64,000 nt of DNA from Cryptomeria japonica (lineage: Eukaryota > Streptophyta > Pinopsida > Cupressales > Cupressaceae), in the NCBI RefSeq assembly GCF_030272615.1, contig NC_081415.1, positions 188,422,270 to 188,486,269 on the forward strand, read 5' to 3'. This document shows, in pieces, positions 21,358-34,457 of the stretch. The position numbers and the translations under genes were made by a program. Under the pieces are notes generated by a model that saw only the letters and a program-made list of their open reading frames with translations, did not search any database and had not been told where the DNA came from. Position 1 is the first letter of the stretch; the number at the start of each line of letters is the position of its first letter.

Positions 21358-22435
21358 TTGAGTTGCCTTCATCATGTTTCAGACTAGTAAAAATTTAGAC
21401 TGACTTCAGGCTTTTGGGAACATAAAATACATTTGTTAAAAAAAATGGGTAAAAAAAGTTCATGATTGGGTTGATTTAGACCCACACCTATTGTGCCTTT
21501 TATTGAAAAGGGGCAAGGTTATTGTTCTTGTGTACTTGTTGTGTTTTCTTGTCAAAGAAATTCAAAACAATTGAAACCAAGTATCCATCCAACAAATCTA
21601 CCTCAAACATTGATAAACAAAACAACATCAACAAGTGAAAACAAAGTATCATTTTATTTTTTTATGACCATCACTCATATCTTGATAAAAAGGAGTCTTC
21701 ATCAAAAGATCAAATTAAAGAAGAAACAATTTAGTTCAAAATCTCTTATCAAAAGATGGAAGTTTTTCTATATCAATAGACAATATTTCTCTCACATAGG
21801 GTATTCTTACATCATATGCACTTGTACCTGCAAGGAAAATCCAACAAATTTGATAAAGAGCCTTTGAGAAATAGAGCTTTTACTTAGTATAGAGCTTTTG
21901 ATTATCACAAAAACAAAGGGGACAAGATCAATCCTGCTTTCTTTCCTCAAATTTGTATTACATACAACGAAGCTTGAGGGGAACCACCAACCCCTGTAAG
22001 AGAGGAAGAGGTAGAAACCCCCTTCATAACAAAAGAATTTTATTAAGACATATATACTCTCCACTTTCACATTCAAAAATCACAAATCCATCCAAACTCT
22101 TAAATGCAAAGAGGTCTTGTCCTTATTACTTTCAGATATTGCTTAAATCAAACCAACAAATCACTTTTAAGGTGTCTCTACATCTAGGATCAATCATCCT
22201 AAGAGGCATTTCTACAAAGGTTAAAACTAGTTTATGATTGCATCCTCTCATTGCTAGGTAGCTTGGTTTGTAACACATCTCAAACCTTGCTATACCTCAT
22301 CACATTAAAATGATTGAAAAACACAAGAGCAGTTCACAAAGAACTCTGTTGACATGCAGCCTTCTTTGTTAGAGATCTATCTTCCATCAAACACTTCATC
22401 ACCCCCTCATAATCACTTTCACAAACATAAAAAAT
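21358..22435 (+). other. Probable leader of gypsy E, right part
   Basis: AT-rich, with no gene supported; short open frames here lack any recognisable features. It lies between the composite insertion and the gag start at 22436, so it is best read as the rest of the leader begun at 2603. Confidence 0.45.
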
Positions 22436-23420
22436 ATGGCTCAAACAAGATCAATGAGAAACCAACAACCAGAGATTGAAGAGGAGGAAGGAAACCTCAA
22501 TGATTTTCATGAGGCCATTGGAGGATGCACTAATGATGAAAATCCCAACACTCCAACTCCATAAGATATAGAAAGAATGCAAAATAATCCCAAATTCAAC
22601 AAACTCTTTGATGAAATTATTAGAAACAATGCATATGCTCATTTCTTAAAACTTGCTCAAGAGGGTGCCAGACTACCCTCCAACTTTGATACAACACAGA
22701 TACGACAAACATCCGGGCAACATAGCCATCACGATGGTGGAGGAGGTAGAGACTAATTCCTCTATGACCCTAATCATCAAGTGAATCCTCCACCTCCTCC
22801 TCCTCCTCCTCCTTCAGAAATAGACATGTTGAGGAAACAATTAGAAAATCTCGCTCAACAACTGAATAGTAGTGTGAAGACTACTCAGTTTTCACTTAAT
22901 GATATTTGTTCCTATCCTTTTGGTAGGAACATGATTATGCCACCTTTTCTGCGAGGGTTCGAAACACCCAAATTTGAAAAGTATAGAGGCAAAGGCACAA
23001 CCACACAATGGTTTTCATGACTACCAGGTGGCATTAGAACATTTGAGGAACTGGTCCAAAAATTCATCACTCATTATGCACACAACATAGAACAAGATGT
23101 TACCATGGCACATTTGTACAAAACCAAACAAAAAATAGGGTATTTGTTCTCAACTTTCCTACAATGGTGGAGGCAACTATCTAGTTGACAATCCCTTCAT
23201 CTACCAGAGCAAGGACTAGTGGAAATTTTCATTTCCAACTTAAATGATGAAATGGAATTTTATTTAGACATGAAGGGCACATAATCCTTGGAAGAGATGA
23301 TCACTTAGGGACTAAAATGTGAAAGAGACCTCATCAAAAAGGACTTATCAAAATTTACAATGAACCCAAAGATGTTCCTGTTGTCTTCAAAATCTGATTC
23401 ACTTTAACAAGCGTATAGTG
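22436..23420 (+). pseudogene. gag: Gypsy element E gag, N-terminal part
   Basis: MAQTRSMRNQQPEIEEEEG opens a Tat-type gag. A polyproline run encoded by a CTC repeat (about 22787-22813) precedes a helical segment. Then come the gag core motifs SYPFGRNMIMPPFLRGF, FEKYRGKGTT and a QWFS/LPGGIRTFEEL region, which match element F gag at 57590-57830. A TAA at 22562 and several later stops disable it. The frame is cut at about 23420 by element C copy 2 and resumes at 30239 (SDKPKFWNKIN). Confidence 0.8.
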
Positions 23421-23439
23421 GCATGATAACTCTGTATGC

Positions 23440-24316
23440 ATAAGAGATATTAAAGAGAAGGAAACTTCCAGGACAACATATGACAAGGTTTGATTAACCT
23501 TCTACACTTTGAACTTATTCAAAGTCCAAGCAGGTATACCTTTGTGAACTAAATTCACACTTTTAAAAGATAAATCCACAGCAAACCAGTCCAAAAACTA
23601 GTGGATCTAATCACCTTAAAACTAACTGAAACAAAGGAATGAAAATTGTACTCATGTTCAGTATTGACCTACAAAATATGTAATAGACAACCTTGATCTA
23701 TACCAGTGCCTTATCCAAGGTCATAGAGTCATCTAAATTCAAACAATACTCCCACAATCAAATATCTCCACATATCCCACTAGTTTGGTTTCTGTAGATC
23801 CCTATATATGCCTGACACATATAAGAATTTATTCATACCAAATTAAACTACGTTCATCAAGATTCAAAGTATCTCACAAGGAATTTACTAGTAGAAGTGA
23901 TTCCTGCATATTTAATTCCCCTCCTGAAGAGAAAAGCTAAGAAACATATCTACTGAAAGTTGCCTTACAACCCTTATTCAAACGAAATAACCCTAGATTA
24001 TTCAGAATGAAACAACAAACACTTGCAAACACAATTGAAGACAACACAAAGTTTTTACTCAAAACCAATGGTTTTTATATTGATATTTTCTTCAAAAAAG
24101 TATTACAAGAAACATTTGAATATTCTCCATTAAAACTTGGAAAAGCTCAAATAAATTTCTGTAGCATTTTCTTACAATTCTTTGCGATCATTTTCCACTA
24201 GACCTCGTATCCATTTATAACAATATGGATGCATACAAAGCTTTAGACTTTCCTAGGAGATTTTGTTACAATCATTACTTTTCAAGAAGAAATTACAAAA
24301 TCTTTTACAAAGGTGG
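23440..24316 (-). other. 3' non-coding region of element C2
   Basis: No gene. It matches the C1 3' region in inverted orientation with scattered substitutions; a short open frame at 24007-24201 on the plus strand is not meaningful. Confidence 0.6.
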
Positions 24317-27300
24317 TTACATGTCCTTTTCAACCTCTATGGCTTCTTCTACTTGTTGTCTAGTTGCAACTTCTTCTAACTACTCTACATCCTGTATGGC
24401 ATATTTTCTTGTCCACTCATTGTATACATCATTAGCTGGCCATGTGAAGTTAATCACCTTTGCTTTTGTCTTGGCTAACCTTTTCCAAGAATTCCTCATT
24501 TTGTTAACCTTTTAATTGAGAAAACCATAATGAGATTTGATTCTCTCTATATCCTCAATTGTTATGACAAAAATGGAAGCATCTTCTGAGTTAATAATTC
24601 CTTTTATTCTAACTGACAATTTGGCTTCTAATTCCTTAAGCCATACTTGTTTGTCCTTCAATTGAACTGGGCTAGCAAAACCCCCTGGAATTAATTCAAA
24701 TACTTGATCAATGTACTCTTTCTTGTACAAATTAATCTTTCTATCTACATTTTCTATTCCTTCTACTAATTTTACTAAGTCCTTTGTGGTATCACAAGTG
24801 GATTTGATAATAGGATCAGCCCTTGCTTCATCATAGGATACAAAAATAAGCTCCAATTCCTACTCTCTAGGCTTCTACTTGTCAAAAATAGGCATTAAAA
24901 CAACCTTATCTCCATTAAGTTCATTCCACATATCTAGAATCTTGCTCATGTTGTTATACAATAATGAGGCTCCCATGCTGTCGGCAAAACTTGAAATTGT
25001 AGCCCTTACTCTTTCTTCATATTTCTTTGCATATGAGGCTTGAGCCTATTTTAAATCCTCCAACTCATGAAAAGTGATCTCAACCAATTGAGAGCCAGAA
25101 GGTGCTAGAGATGGTGGGAGCTCAATAATGGGGCTAGTAGGTGGAGGTCTTGTAGGAGAAGAGGAGATCATCAATGTTGAAGACTCACCTTGATGGTACT
25201 GTCCTGCCAAATGGATTTTTAGCTTGGCAATGATGTTGTCTTTACCCCTTACCTCTTCCTTGGCACTATTATAAGCTTTTAAAACTGTCTCCAACTTAAC
25301 CTGGAGATCTTCCTTTTCCTTGGCCTCCCTTTCTACCACTGCAACACTAAACTTTGCAGTCTCTAGCACAGTGCTAGCAGCTTCCACTACTCCAGTGCTC
25401 TGAACTCCTTTTACTATCATTCCACCAAGGTAACTTGACCCTGAGGTGTCCTTATTCTTCTTATTTTCATCTCTTTTAAGAGACCACATGACCAGTGCAG
25501 CATTGTCTTTGCTGAAAGTGACTCCCTCCATAGGTTTGGTCTCATTTCCTACTACCTCTAATACCAAGGCATCTGCTATGTCCCATTCGGGGAGAGTGAT
25601 TACCCTAGCCTGTGCCACCATGTCTCTTCCCTGCTCAAGAGTGATGGTCTTAAACTCATCGGCCATTTCTTTCTTTATCTCTTCCTCCACCACAGTTGGA
25701 TCTCTGTGGGGTTGCTCACCTTATCTCTTTTCACACCTTGCATTATATTTGTCAATGTTTTGCTTCCACACAAATTGCATGAATGCTCCTGATGCAACAA
25801 AGTTATTGTCAGCCAAGAAATCTTCACTAGCTTGTTTGATCTCAGGGTCCCACTCCTAGCCTTTAAACTCATTAGCAATGATGTTCATTTCAGTAGTAAG
25901 GGGCTCTTCTGGCATTCCCTCTTCTACTTCATCATATGTCTATGCTATTTCTCCCAGACTGCCTAACTACAATAGTTGCTCAGCTACTACCTATTCATCT
26001 CCTATATGGATAGGGGATTGAGATGGAGAATACAAAGGTTCATCAGATTGTATTTCTTTTCCCACTCTTTGTTTCTTTGGGCTATCTTGAATGCCAATGA
26101 AATCCTGTATCTTCCTCTTTCCTTTAGAGGTAGAGGGCTCCCCTATTGTAGGAATCAACACACTATAATTGGACTTCTTATGCAACATGTAGTCACCAGG
26201 AGGGATTGCTCTAGTGGATGTAGACCTACTTAGAACTAGTCTTTCTTTCTGAGGGTTGTTTTTAATTACAACTTCCCTCTTTTCTTTTAATGTTTGCATC
26301 ACATCCTCAAAGCAAAGAATCAAGAATTTAATCTTCTCCTCAAAAGGGTGAAAGCTAGACAATGGGTCATAGCTGGTATCAAATTGGTGTACAAAGTCTA
26401 AGGCTTTTTTATAAGCCACCCACTTTTCCTTCCTCAGCTCTTGCTCATCTAAATCAAACTCGTTCCTAATGAGGTCTTCAGGAAACTAGAATTGGTGGGG
26501 TTTACCTCTGCATACTACCCTCTTTCTGAACATGATGTTGAAGAAGTCTTTAGGGTCAGCACACTGAGATACTATAGTTGACAAATGATATGGCTGAAGG
26601 AAATTTTCAAAATATTTCCAACCTCCTTTAATTATCACAAATTGGTGTGCTATGGTAACTGTAGGGAAAATGGTCCCTTTACCTCTGCTTGTTAACTCTA
26701 CCTTCTGCAGACCACCAATCTGCTTGAGGATCTCTGCAATTCCCACTTTAAGAGGGACTTGATAGGGTAACAAAAATGGAGTGCCTGTGAAACCATATAC
26801 TCTGAAAACTGTGGAGACAGGGTATAAGTAAATATCACCCCAATTGTCGACAATTTTAACATTCTCAGCAAACTCTTTTGGCCTAATGAATTCCAAAATA
26901 ACCTTAGGGACTCTTGGATTCTTTGAACAGATAAGAGTCCTAATCTTAGATGCAAAACACTTATCAAACTTTAGAAAGCTTGCATCTTCTTTGTCCCATG
27001 ACAGCATTGTACTCCATAACTGCACTGGCATCTTTTCTCCATTCTTCTCTTTTACAAGATCCATCCCACTTGCAAAATAGTCACCACCCTTGAATTAAAA
27101 CAAATGCATGAGGAAGGAGTACCACCCAAAAGGCCTATCCACTTTCCCATTCTTTATTCCTATCAATCCTTCATGGATAGCATCAGTGATAAAGGAAACA
27201 TAATTAAAGGTCACTGTCAAAGAGGGATTCAAAATTTGAGCAACCATCAACATGTAATGGGTTGGCATATTTGCTTCAACATCTTCTCCTAGAATTTGGC

Positions 27301-27937
27301 AGAGTGACCAATATAATCCTTTGGCCCTAAGGGTAAACAAATTTAAAAAGAAAGGCTCCTCAATGTTAGGTCCTACAATTGTTAGCCCACCTATCTTCAC
27401 AAAGAATTCTTTGAGAGGCCCATTTCTAAGGTGGTTCCTCTGCACACTGTATACCTAAGCTAGTGATTTAAAATTAATAGGCTCTAGAAAATTAGTAAAT
27501 TCACTAAGCCCAAAAGCATTTTTGAATTCCTCATTATTTATTTCAATGAGGGTTTTCCCACTTATATCTTTAACACTCCTTGTAATTGGGTCATAGTTGT
27601 GTGAAATTTGAGTTAGGAGATTCACATCCATAAATACTCTAGGGACCACTAATTTGCCAACATCCAACTCCCAGATACTGTTATGTGGGGCTAAGGAGTT
27701 TCTCATGCCAAATCCAATTTTAAACAATCCCAACCCAGACAACCCAATTTGAGGGTCTCTTAGCCAGTTACCCTTATCATATAATCCCTCCCCTATTTTT
27801 AAGTGAGGAGCTCTTGGCACAAGTTCTTTTACCTTTGTGGCCACATTAGTTGACAATGTCAACTGTTCAAGGAAGTCATCACAGATAGCCCTCTCCTGGT
27901 AATTAACCTTTCCTGAAAATTCTCTCTTAGGTGCCAT
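24317..27937 (-). pseudogene. Element C2 long ORF, 1207 codons, function unknown
   Basis: It begins MAPKREFSGKVNYQERAI on the minus strand and keeps a single frame to the end. It shares with C1 the motifs GLYDKGNWLRDPQIGLSGLG, FGWYSFLMHLF, NWGDIYLYPVS and the final helical region. Stops include TAG at about 27448, 26488, 25990, 25858 and 25048, and TAA at 27068, 25722 and 24514. The TAG at 25858-25856 is codon 694 counted from the ATG, the same codon as the TAG at 12422 in C1. The other stops differ between copies. The low number of frameshifts against many substitutions suggests that the protein was functional until shortly before or after insertion. Its function is not recognisable. Confidence 0.8.
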
Positions 27938-30233
27938 CTTTAAAATTATGCAAGCAATCTAACTATTACCCCCAACTATTTTGTGACAAATCAAGACCTT
28001 AATTTAAACACATTGTTAAGTGATTGCCAAATAAGAGTATAAGAGAACCTATTTTTTGCTCGAAGAAACTTGCTTTGCGACTGAAGAAATTACCTTTGCA
28101 ACCGCTTCTCTGCAACTATTCTTTAGAATGATACCTTCATTCAATTATATGAGATCATATATGGTAGTCGAGCTCTAACTATGACATTAATACCGCATGC
28201 TTCAGCTGTCCTTTCAGAATTGAATTCATAGAAGAATTTGAAAATTTTGCTCCAACAGGTCACAACATGCCTGTGTATTTTCCTTTTCGCTCTTTCACCA
28301 CTTCACAGAGCATAACATCCTAGCAATTTTGCTTAACAAAATCATGCCAGCCATCCTATCAGATGAGACTTGATCGGCCTTTATACTATCTTAACATCTC
28401 TACCTTTGCATCAGGCCCTACCTCTTTTTGCCACTTCGCAAGCTTTATCCCGTGAGCACTTTCCTTTCGTGAAGCTATGCCAAATGTTAGATGGAGCTCT
28501 AACCACTTGGCTTTTATCCCTTACCAGGACCGTCAGCTTTTCCACTAACCACACCTCATCCTGATGGCTAACAATTTTTTGCTTTTTTGCATAGCTTAAC
28601 CCGCTTTCAACTTTGGGTCACGAAACAACATGAAGCATTGGATCAATCTTGAGATGACCATCCTTTAAGCAAGACCTTTATGCTTGCATCACTTACCCTG
28701 CTCTTCCACTGGTTACCAAATACCATGTGGTACTCAGCCATTAGCCTTGGAAAACTCTTCGAGTTTAGTTCAAAGTCAGCCACGTGTCGTATTTCTCTTA
28801 TAACCACTGGTTACACCTTGGTTCCCTCAATCCTTTTTGAAACCACATGTCAATCGACATGTCACCATCAAGATTTACGCTAGGAAGAACTTTCTTTTCT
28901 CTTTCACCATTTCGCAAGCCTTAACATTCAATTAATTCGCAGCCACGAAACAACGTGAGTCCTTGGATCTTTTTAGAGTTGATCCCCTTTTACCTTCATG
29001 CTTTACCTATTCTTTGGGCCCCAAAAACCTTTTGCTATTTCACAGGCTTTAAAGCATGAGCACTTTACCTTCATGAACTCACGTGGACTGCTAGATTAGA
29101 GCTGACTTCCTCAATGCTTAACAACCTACTAAGGTTCAGCAGATGTGGGCCCTCTAACTCAGCTCTATCCTCCTGGTGTCTAATCATTCCCGAACTGACA
29201 TGTCATCCTTTTATTCACGGAGAGAAAACACTAGATTCCACTTCATCCTTGCCACATGGATCTGCCAAGTCACTTCACACCCCGCAACATGACTCATCCT
29301 CTTGGACCCACCTTTTAATCCTTAGATCTGACTTGCTAACTACTTTGACTTTCTACCACGTGCCATCATCTTACTCGCCATCTCAACCAACTGGACTGCT
29401 TTCCTAGAATGTCATGTCATTTCACTGTTTCACGAAAGCTATCCTTTGAGCATCTATCTTATGCAAAACTGCGCTAACCATTGGACCTTTGAGAACCTAC
29501 GCATCCGTTATGCTTTTATAAAACTTATTTTTCCTGAGCCAAAAACCTTTCGCTGCTTTGCAGGGCATAACATGCTTGCATCTATCATCCATGAAACAAC
29601 GTGAACCGTCAATTTTTCTTGAACTGGATCACCTTTTAGCCATTTGAAAAGTTTTCACCGCCGGGTCCCACCAAGCCTTTTCGCCATTTTGCGAAAGGTA
29701 TTTCACTTTCTATTTTTGGCTACGAATCAATGCCAACTGTTAGATCTTGAGCGAGATGGAGTCCCGTTAAACTAGACCAAATGCACACAGCTAAACATGT
29801 TTTTTCCTTTCACTATTTCGCATAGCTTAAAACATCCGCAACTTCACCTAATGAAGTAGTGAAAGCTGTAGATCCATCTGAGAACTGCATGACACTTACT
29901 AGACCCGACAACATTAGAAGGAAAAAGACATAAGGCATAAATTTTTTTACGATTATTTAATGACTGCCTAGGTAAATGACAAGGGAGAACACCTCACATG
30001 ACCCCAAGACCCATTACTTAAGTGAATTAAAGTAACACAGGAATAGAAACCAAAGGGTTTTAATTAGACATTTCAGTGATTTAAAACCAAAAACCCTAAA
30101 TCCTTAAAGACTTAACATAGATTTGAAGCAGTTAATAGTGTGCTTGACTCAAAATTTCAAAAAACTTAGCCAATTATGGGAAAAGAAAACCCATTTCTTA
30201 AACAGTGATAATAGGTCCTTGACCACATTATAA
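27938..30233 (-). other. 5' non-coding region of element C2 with repeated TTTCGC modules
   Basis: About 2.3 kb without a supported gene. Ten or so degenerate modules contain a TTTCGC-like word followed by AAGCTTTA and GAGCACTTT (for example near 28295, 28435, 28910, 29030, 29430, 29560, 29690 and 29815). They are the counterpart of the hairpin modules in C1. The outermost 200 bp match the C1 left end. Confidence 0.6.
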
Positions 30234-30238
30234 TAGTG

Positions 30239-31936
30239 ATAAACCAAAATTTTGGAACAAAATTAATAACGTTGTTAATGACGGGATAGTGGATGCAAGA
30301 ATAGTAAAAAATGCACAACCTATGGTCAGGTTTGCAGGACAAAATCTTGCTCCTAAAAACAACACCATCACTAATCCACAAAATCAAGGTCGCAATACGC
30401 AACAAGAGGAATCAAAACAAAAGCAACAAAAGTACAAGCCAAAATGCACATATACACCCTTGGGGGAACCTATCGAAAGATTCTTACGTGAATTGGTATC
30501 CTCTAGTCTTGTGACCTTACAAAAAACATCTAATTATGAGCCTCAGGTCAATCCTCCATGGTGGCAAGATCATGAACATTGTGAATTTCACCAAGGAAGA
30601 GGGCATAAAACAAGCAATTTCCATCGACTAAAAGATCTTGTTCAAGATCTTATTGATAGAGGAGAAATTGAAATAGAAGGAAATGACCCTAAAACATTCA
30701 ATGATGGTCACTTAATGTTAATGAATCCACTTCCATCACATGATCAAAGGGGTCTTTCCACCTTAGGGAGAAACGTAGATACTACAACTAATTATACACA
30801 AATTGCATATAATAATACCGTGAATCACCTTTATGATGTTGATGAACAAGTTGCAACTCTTACCATCAAAAATACAAATCTTTCATTCAACATTGTTATG
30901 CATCATAGCAAGATTACTATTCGAGCAACACCACAAGGAATGACACCCCTCCCTAAACAATATAATCTTGTAGAGAAATTGGATAAAACACCAGCTCTCA
31001 TCTCCATATTAGAGCTTTTGCACTTATCCACCTCACATTAAACAATCTTGGATCAAGCTCTCCAAGAAGCATCAGTCCTCGCCAACCTCAACACAGATCA
31101 ATTTCAAGCCATGGTTGGTAATCTAAAGTCATCACCATGTCTCACTTTTACTAAAAGTGACCATGCTTCCTTCCAACAACCACATAATGCCTCCCTCCAT
31201 ATCAAAGGATTTGTAAACTATTATAGAATCAAGTGAGTCTTGATTGAAAATGGAGCTGGTTTGAATATATGCACCTTGCAGTTAGTCACAACATTGGGTT
31301 ATTCAGTAGAATCAGTGGATGCCAGCAAAAAGATAACCATTGAGGCATATGATGATGCAGAATGTTCTTCTAGAGGAGATGTTGTATTACCTATCAGGGT
31401 TGGGCCAGTGGTGAAACATATAGTCAGCCAATTTCTAGACCTTCTTTCGCCATATAATCTCTTGCTAGGAAGACCTTGGATACATTTCATGCAAGCTGTT
31501 TCAGCCACCTATCACCAATGTATCAAGTTTCCACATAACAGTGTAGAAATTACAATCCTCGACGAAGCTAATCCATTTGCATATTGTAATAATATTCACC
31601 ATCAGCCAGAGATTATCATACCTAACAACATAGAAGCTATCCCTTCCTCATCATATGTTAATCCAAACTCTCTTTCCAGCTTAACAACCCCTATGCTAAA
31701 GCAGAAGAAGTTGAAAATGAAAATGGCTGAGGAAGGTCCCAAGGAATATAATCTTAGACAACTCTTTTATGTTGGGAAATTACTCACATCCCCTAGAAAT
31801 CATGGCAAACCCCAAGGTTCACTTCAAATACCACTGGCCAAAAGAACTTGCACTTTGGCACAATTCACCCTTGGTAAAAGTCAAGAGGAAACAATGGATG
31901 AAGACATGACATAATGGATCTACAAATACCCTATCA
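30239..31936 (+). pseudogene. gag-pro: Gypsy element E: gag C-terminus and protease
   Basis: SDKPKFWNKINNVVNDGIVDAR continues E gag. It contains a Tat-type His/Cys box (CEFHQGRGHKTSNFHRL, about 30580-30630) in which the last cysteine is phenylalanine; element F keeps it as NCHRL. The protease region follows, with LIENGAGLNICTL at about 31239 where F has LIDGGAGLNIC, so the catalytic aspartate is lost. Stops occur at 31039 (TAA), 31234 (TGA) and 31912 (TAA). It is cut by element G at AAAAA (31937). It is a degenerate copy with no function expected. Confidence 0.82.
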
Positions 31937-31941
31937 AAAAA

Positions 31942-32401
31942 TGTGAGATTTTGCCAAGATCAAGAGCTCAATGAAAATTACAATAGAGAGACAAAATATT
32001 GATAGGAATAAACTATATTCTATCAAGATGTAAATACTAATCAACTGGATCATCAATTGTTACATATAATGAATATGAGCCTTATTATATAGGCAAGGCT
32101 ATATGGATATGTGAGCACACAAACATGACATGTGACTCAATAAGAAATAATGGTAGGTAGGAAATAGGTGTGGATAGGTAGGAGAAACAATATAATATTC
32201 CACATGAGGTGGATCACCCACTAAATGTGGAATGTAACAACAAGATAAGTCCACAAAAGGTGGAAATTCTCCTACACACATTATCCCAATGTGGCACAAA
32301 CACCCAAGTGTCTCATACCCAAACTACTATGAAATGCATTTCCTAAGTAAACTTAAGTAAGGTGTAATAATATCCATGATGGATAATTATTTACACCAAC
32401 A
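31942..32401 (-). repeat. 3' LTR of element G
   Basis: 460 bp, the same length as its partner at 34458-34917, with only scattered substitutions. On the minus strand the polypurine tract AACAAAGGGGGGG precedes it. Confidence 0.9.
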
Positions 32402-33035
32402 CCCCCCCTTTGTTAGCCACCAAAGCTTGTGACTTTGAAGATTTGATAATCCCCATCTTAGTCAACTTAGATTGCTCAAGTATCAACATCTCTATGAATA
32501 AATCAAATGAGGGAGAAGTGTATGAGGAACCTTGAGCTAACATATGGGTGTGAAAGCTAGATACAAAGGATGCATACTCTGAAGGAAGCTTGTCTAACAA
32601 GCTGTAAACCAATTGAGCATCCTTTTTGTCAATTCCACAATCCTTTAGCTTTGGTCTTAGCTGAATTGGTTTTGTGACATAATATTGGATTGTATCAAAA
32701 TCCTTGGGATCCAAAGTTGTGAGTTCACTATCAAGCTTGTAGTCCTTAGTCTCATCAACATGACCATACAATTTCTCAAAAATATCCCAAGCCTCTTTAA
32801 TTGTTGTACACTTATCAATGTGAAAAATGAGGTCATCTGATACATACTTTCTAAGAGTTCCAAGTGCTATAGCATTCTTAGTGAGCCATTCAAGTTGAGC
32901 ATTAGGATTAGTTGGTGATGTAGTAGTTCCAGTTACATAATGAATGAGTCCTTTTTCCATTAGTTTACTCCAAGACTTAATCTTCCATGAAGCATAATTA
33001 TGAGGAGTTAAAAGTGAAAATCTAGGAGAACCCAT
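32391..33035 (-). CDS. gag: Truncated copia gag of element G, 214 aa
   Basis: Start chosen at MGSPRFSLLTPHNYASWK, the canonical first residues of DUF4219/UBN2 copia gag; an upstream in-frame Met at 33077 adds an implausible tail. The usual gag landmarks follow: LEWLTKNAIALGTLR, TTIKEAWDIFEKLYG, LPSEYASFVSSF. It lacks the zinc knuckle. The last residues (NKGGVLV) are encoded by the polypurine tract and the first bases of the LTR, so the stop codon TAA lies inside the 3' LTR. The frame is open throughout, so a protein could be made from the LTR promoter. It would assemble only with partner proteins from an autonomous copia. Confidence 0.75.
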   Translation of the reverse strand: MGSPRFSLLTPHNYASWKIKSWSKLMEKGLIHYVTGTTTSPTNPNAQLEWLTKNAIALGTLRKYVSDDLIFHIDKCTTIKEAWDIFEKLYGHVDETKDYKLDSELTTLDPKDFDTIQYYVTKPIQLRPKLKDCGIDKKDAQLVYSLLDKLPSEYASFVSSFHTHMLAQGSSYTSPSFDLFIEMLILEQSKLTKMGIIKSSKSQALVANKGGVLV

Positions 33036-34444
33036 AGCACCAAAATAAAAAAAAACACAAGATAGAGAGATACACAATCACACAAGACACCCCCCCAAAT
33101 TCACTCAATCAAGAAACCACCCCCCCCCCAAAATTAAAGAAGGTGATTTGGAACTTTATACTTAGTGCGTATACAATGGGCCACTTGCAAAACAAGGCAA
33201 AGTAGAGTTCTGATTTCAATTTACAACTTCTCAAAATGAGATATAAGAGACTTCAACAAATACTACTATTGATCTAAACTGAGATCAAAGTGAAATACAA
33301 GTACCAAATATGCCAAGAATGCCCAAATACTAAAAGTAAATTTTCTACTTAAAATAACTACAAACAAATGGCATATTATGAAATTAGACAAAAAATATGC
33401 ACTTTCAAAAAAAACGGGACCTGAAAAGGAGGTCGTATGACCCCAAACGAAGCCTCTAAAGTTGCAAAATCGGGGATTAGATAGGTACAGTCATGAAGAT
33501 CTATAATTGCTGAAAAATATGTCTATTAAAATTAGAAAATTCTTCCACCACTATGAAGAGCATGAAATTATAGCCCATTTAAAAAAATATTGCACCAAAA
33601 AAGGAGCAAAAATGAGCAAGATATGGCCTTCCAAAGTTGAACTGCAAAACTGAAAAGCTCAATGAGGGGGTTAAAAAAATTTCAAAATATTGCTGACATG
33701 GCACTGACATCAGAAAATGATGAGCTTAAATTTGACATCCGTCTGGCCATAAAATTTTTTTTCTTACCTTGCATGGTTGTCTGTACAGTACGGACTGACA
33801 TGTGGCAAACTCTAATTGGCTTAAAAAATGACATGGCAGTACAAAAATCTGATTGGGTAGGTCCACGTGGCAAAGGTTGCAGACTAGGTGATGGGCCCGA
33901 TGGCTATCAAAAGGCTAGTGAGATGTTTGTCGGTGGCGAGCCAGGCTAGAGCAGTGGGTCATTGGTCGGGGAGTCACTGGTCATCAATCGAGGAACAACA
34001 TGCCATAAGAACTACGTGGAGGAGAACTTGGACGACAAATGTGTTGGCAGGGACCGGGTATGGCAGTAAGCGATGGCATTCGTGCAGAGGCAACGCCCTG
34101 CAAAAATCTTGCAGCACACATAGGGTACAAATATCACAGTGGGGGCAGGGGGGGGGGGGTCTGCGGACACCCCAAAGAATTTTTTATTTATTTTCAAAAA
34201 AAATTTGTTTTGGAAAATATATTTTTTTAAAATTTTGAAATTTGTACGACTATAGCCAAAATAGGCAAAAAAAAATTGCTCACCAAATATAGTTGACTTT
34301 ATAGTCAAAATTCATGGAAACGGCCTCCCAAACTCAACCGTGATGTCCAAATTGTTGTATGATGCCCCCAAAACATGAATATCCCCAAATCCAAAAATTT
34401 AAGCCTCCAAAATGTCTCCAAAAGACTATCAATGAAACCCTATA
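33036..34444 (-). other. Leader region of element G
   Basis: No gene supported. It contains homopolymer runs: a C run at 33121-33129 and a run of about a dozen G at 34148-34159. Both would be unstable and could form structures. Most small open frames here are chance. Confidence 0.6.
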
Positions 34445-34457
34445 GGCTCTGATACCA
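34445..34457 (-). other. Primer binding site of element G
   Basis: Read on the minus strand, TGGTATCAGAGCC directly follows the LTR end CTCACA; it is complementary to initiator tRNA-Met. Confidence 0.9.

Larger units (their letters stand above)
23421..30233 (-). mobile_element. Element C copy 2, minus strand
   Basis: Its long ORF (24317-27937) and both flanks align with C1 in inverted orientation. Homology to the C1 left end (TGTTATCAC) is found as TATTATCAC at 30213-30205. The right end corresponds to about 23424 (GAGTTATCA read on the minus strand). A candidate duplication TAGTG (23416-23420 and 30234-30238) restores the gag frame (AYSDKPKFW), which would place the ends 3 and 20 bp further out than homology to C1. 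The exact ends are therefore uncertain. Confidence 0.75.

Noticed and set aside
21493-22237. Overlapping open frames of 90-124 codons in the E leader
   Set aside because: AT-rich composition, no recognisable motif, overlapping frames on both strands; best explained by chance.
25446-25859. Plus-strand open frame of 137 codons inside C2, with a similar antisense one in C1 (12421-12834)
   Set aside because: It is antisense to the long C ORF and arises from its codon bias; the agreement between copies follows from homology of the sense frame.
23424-30213. C2 ends set exactly by homology to C1
   Set aside because: No matching target duplication is found at these positions; TAGTG slightly outside them restores the gag frame, so the ends are left open.
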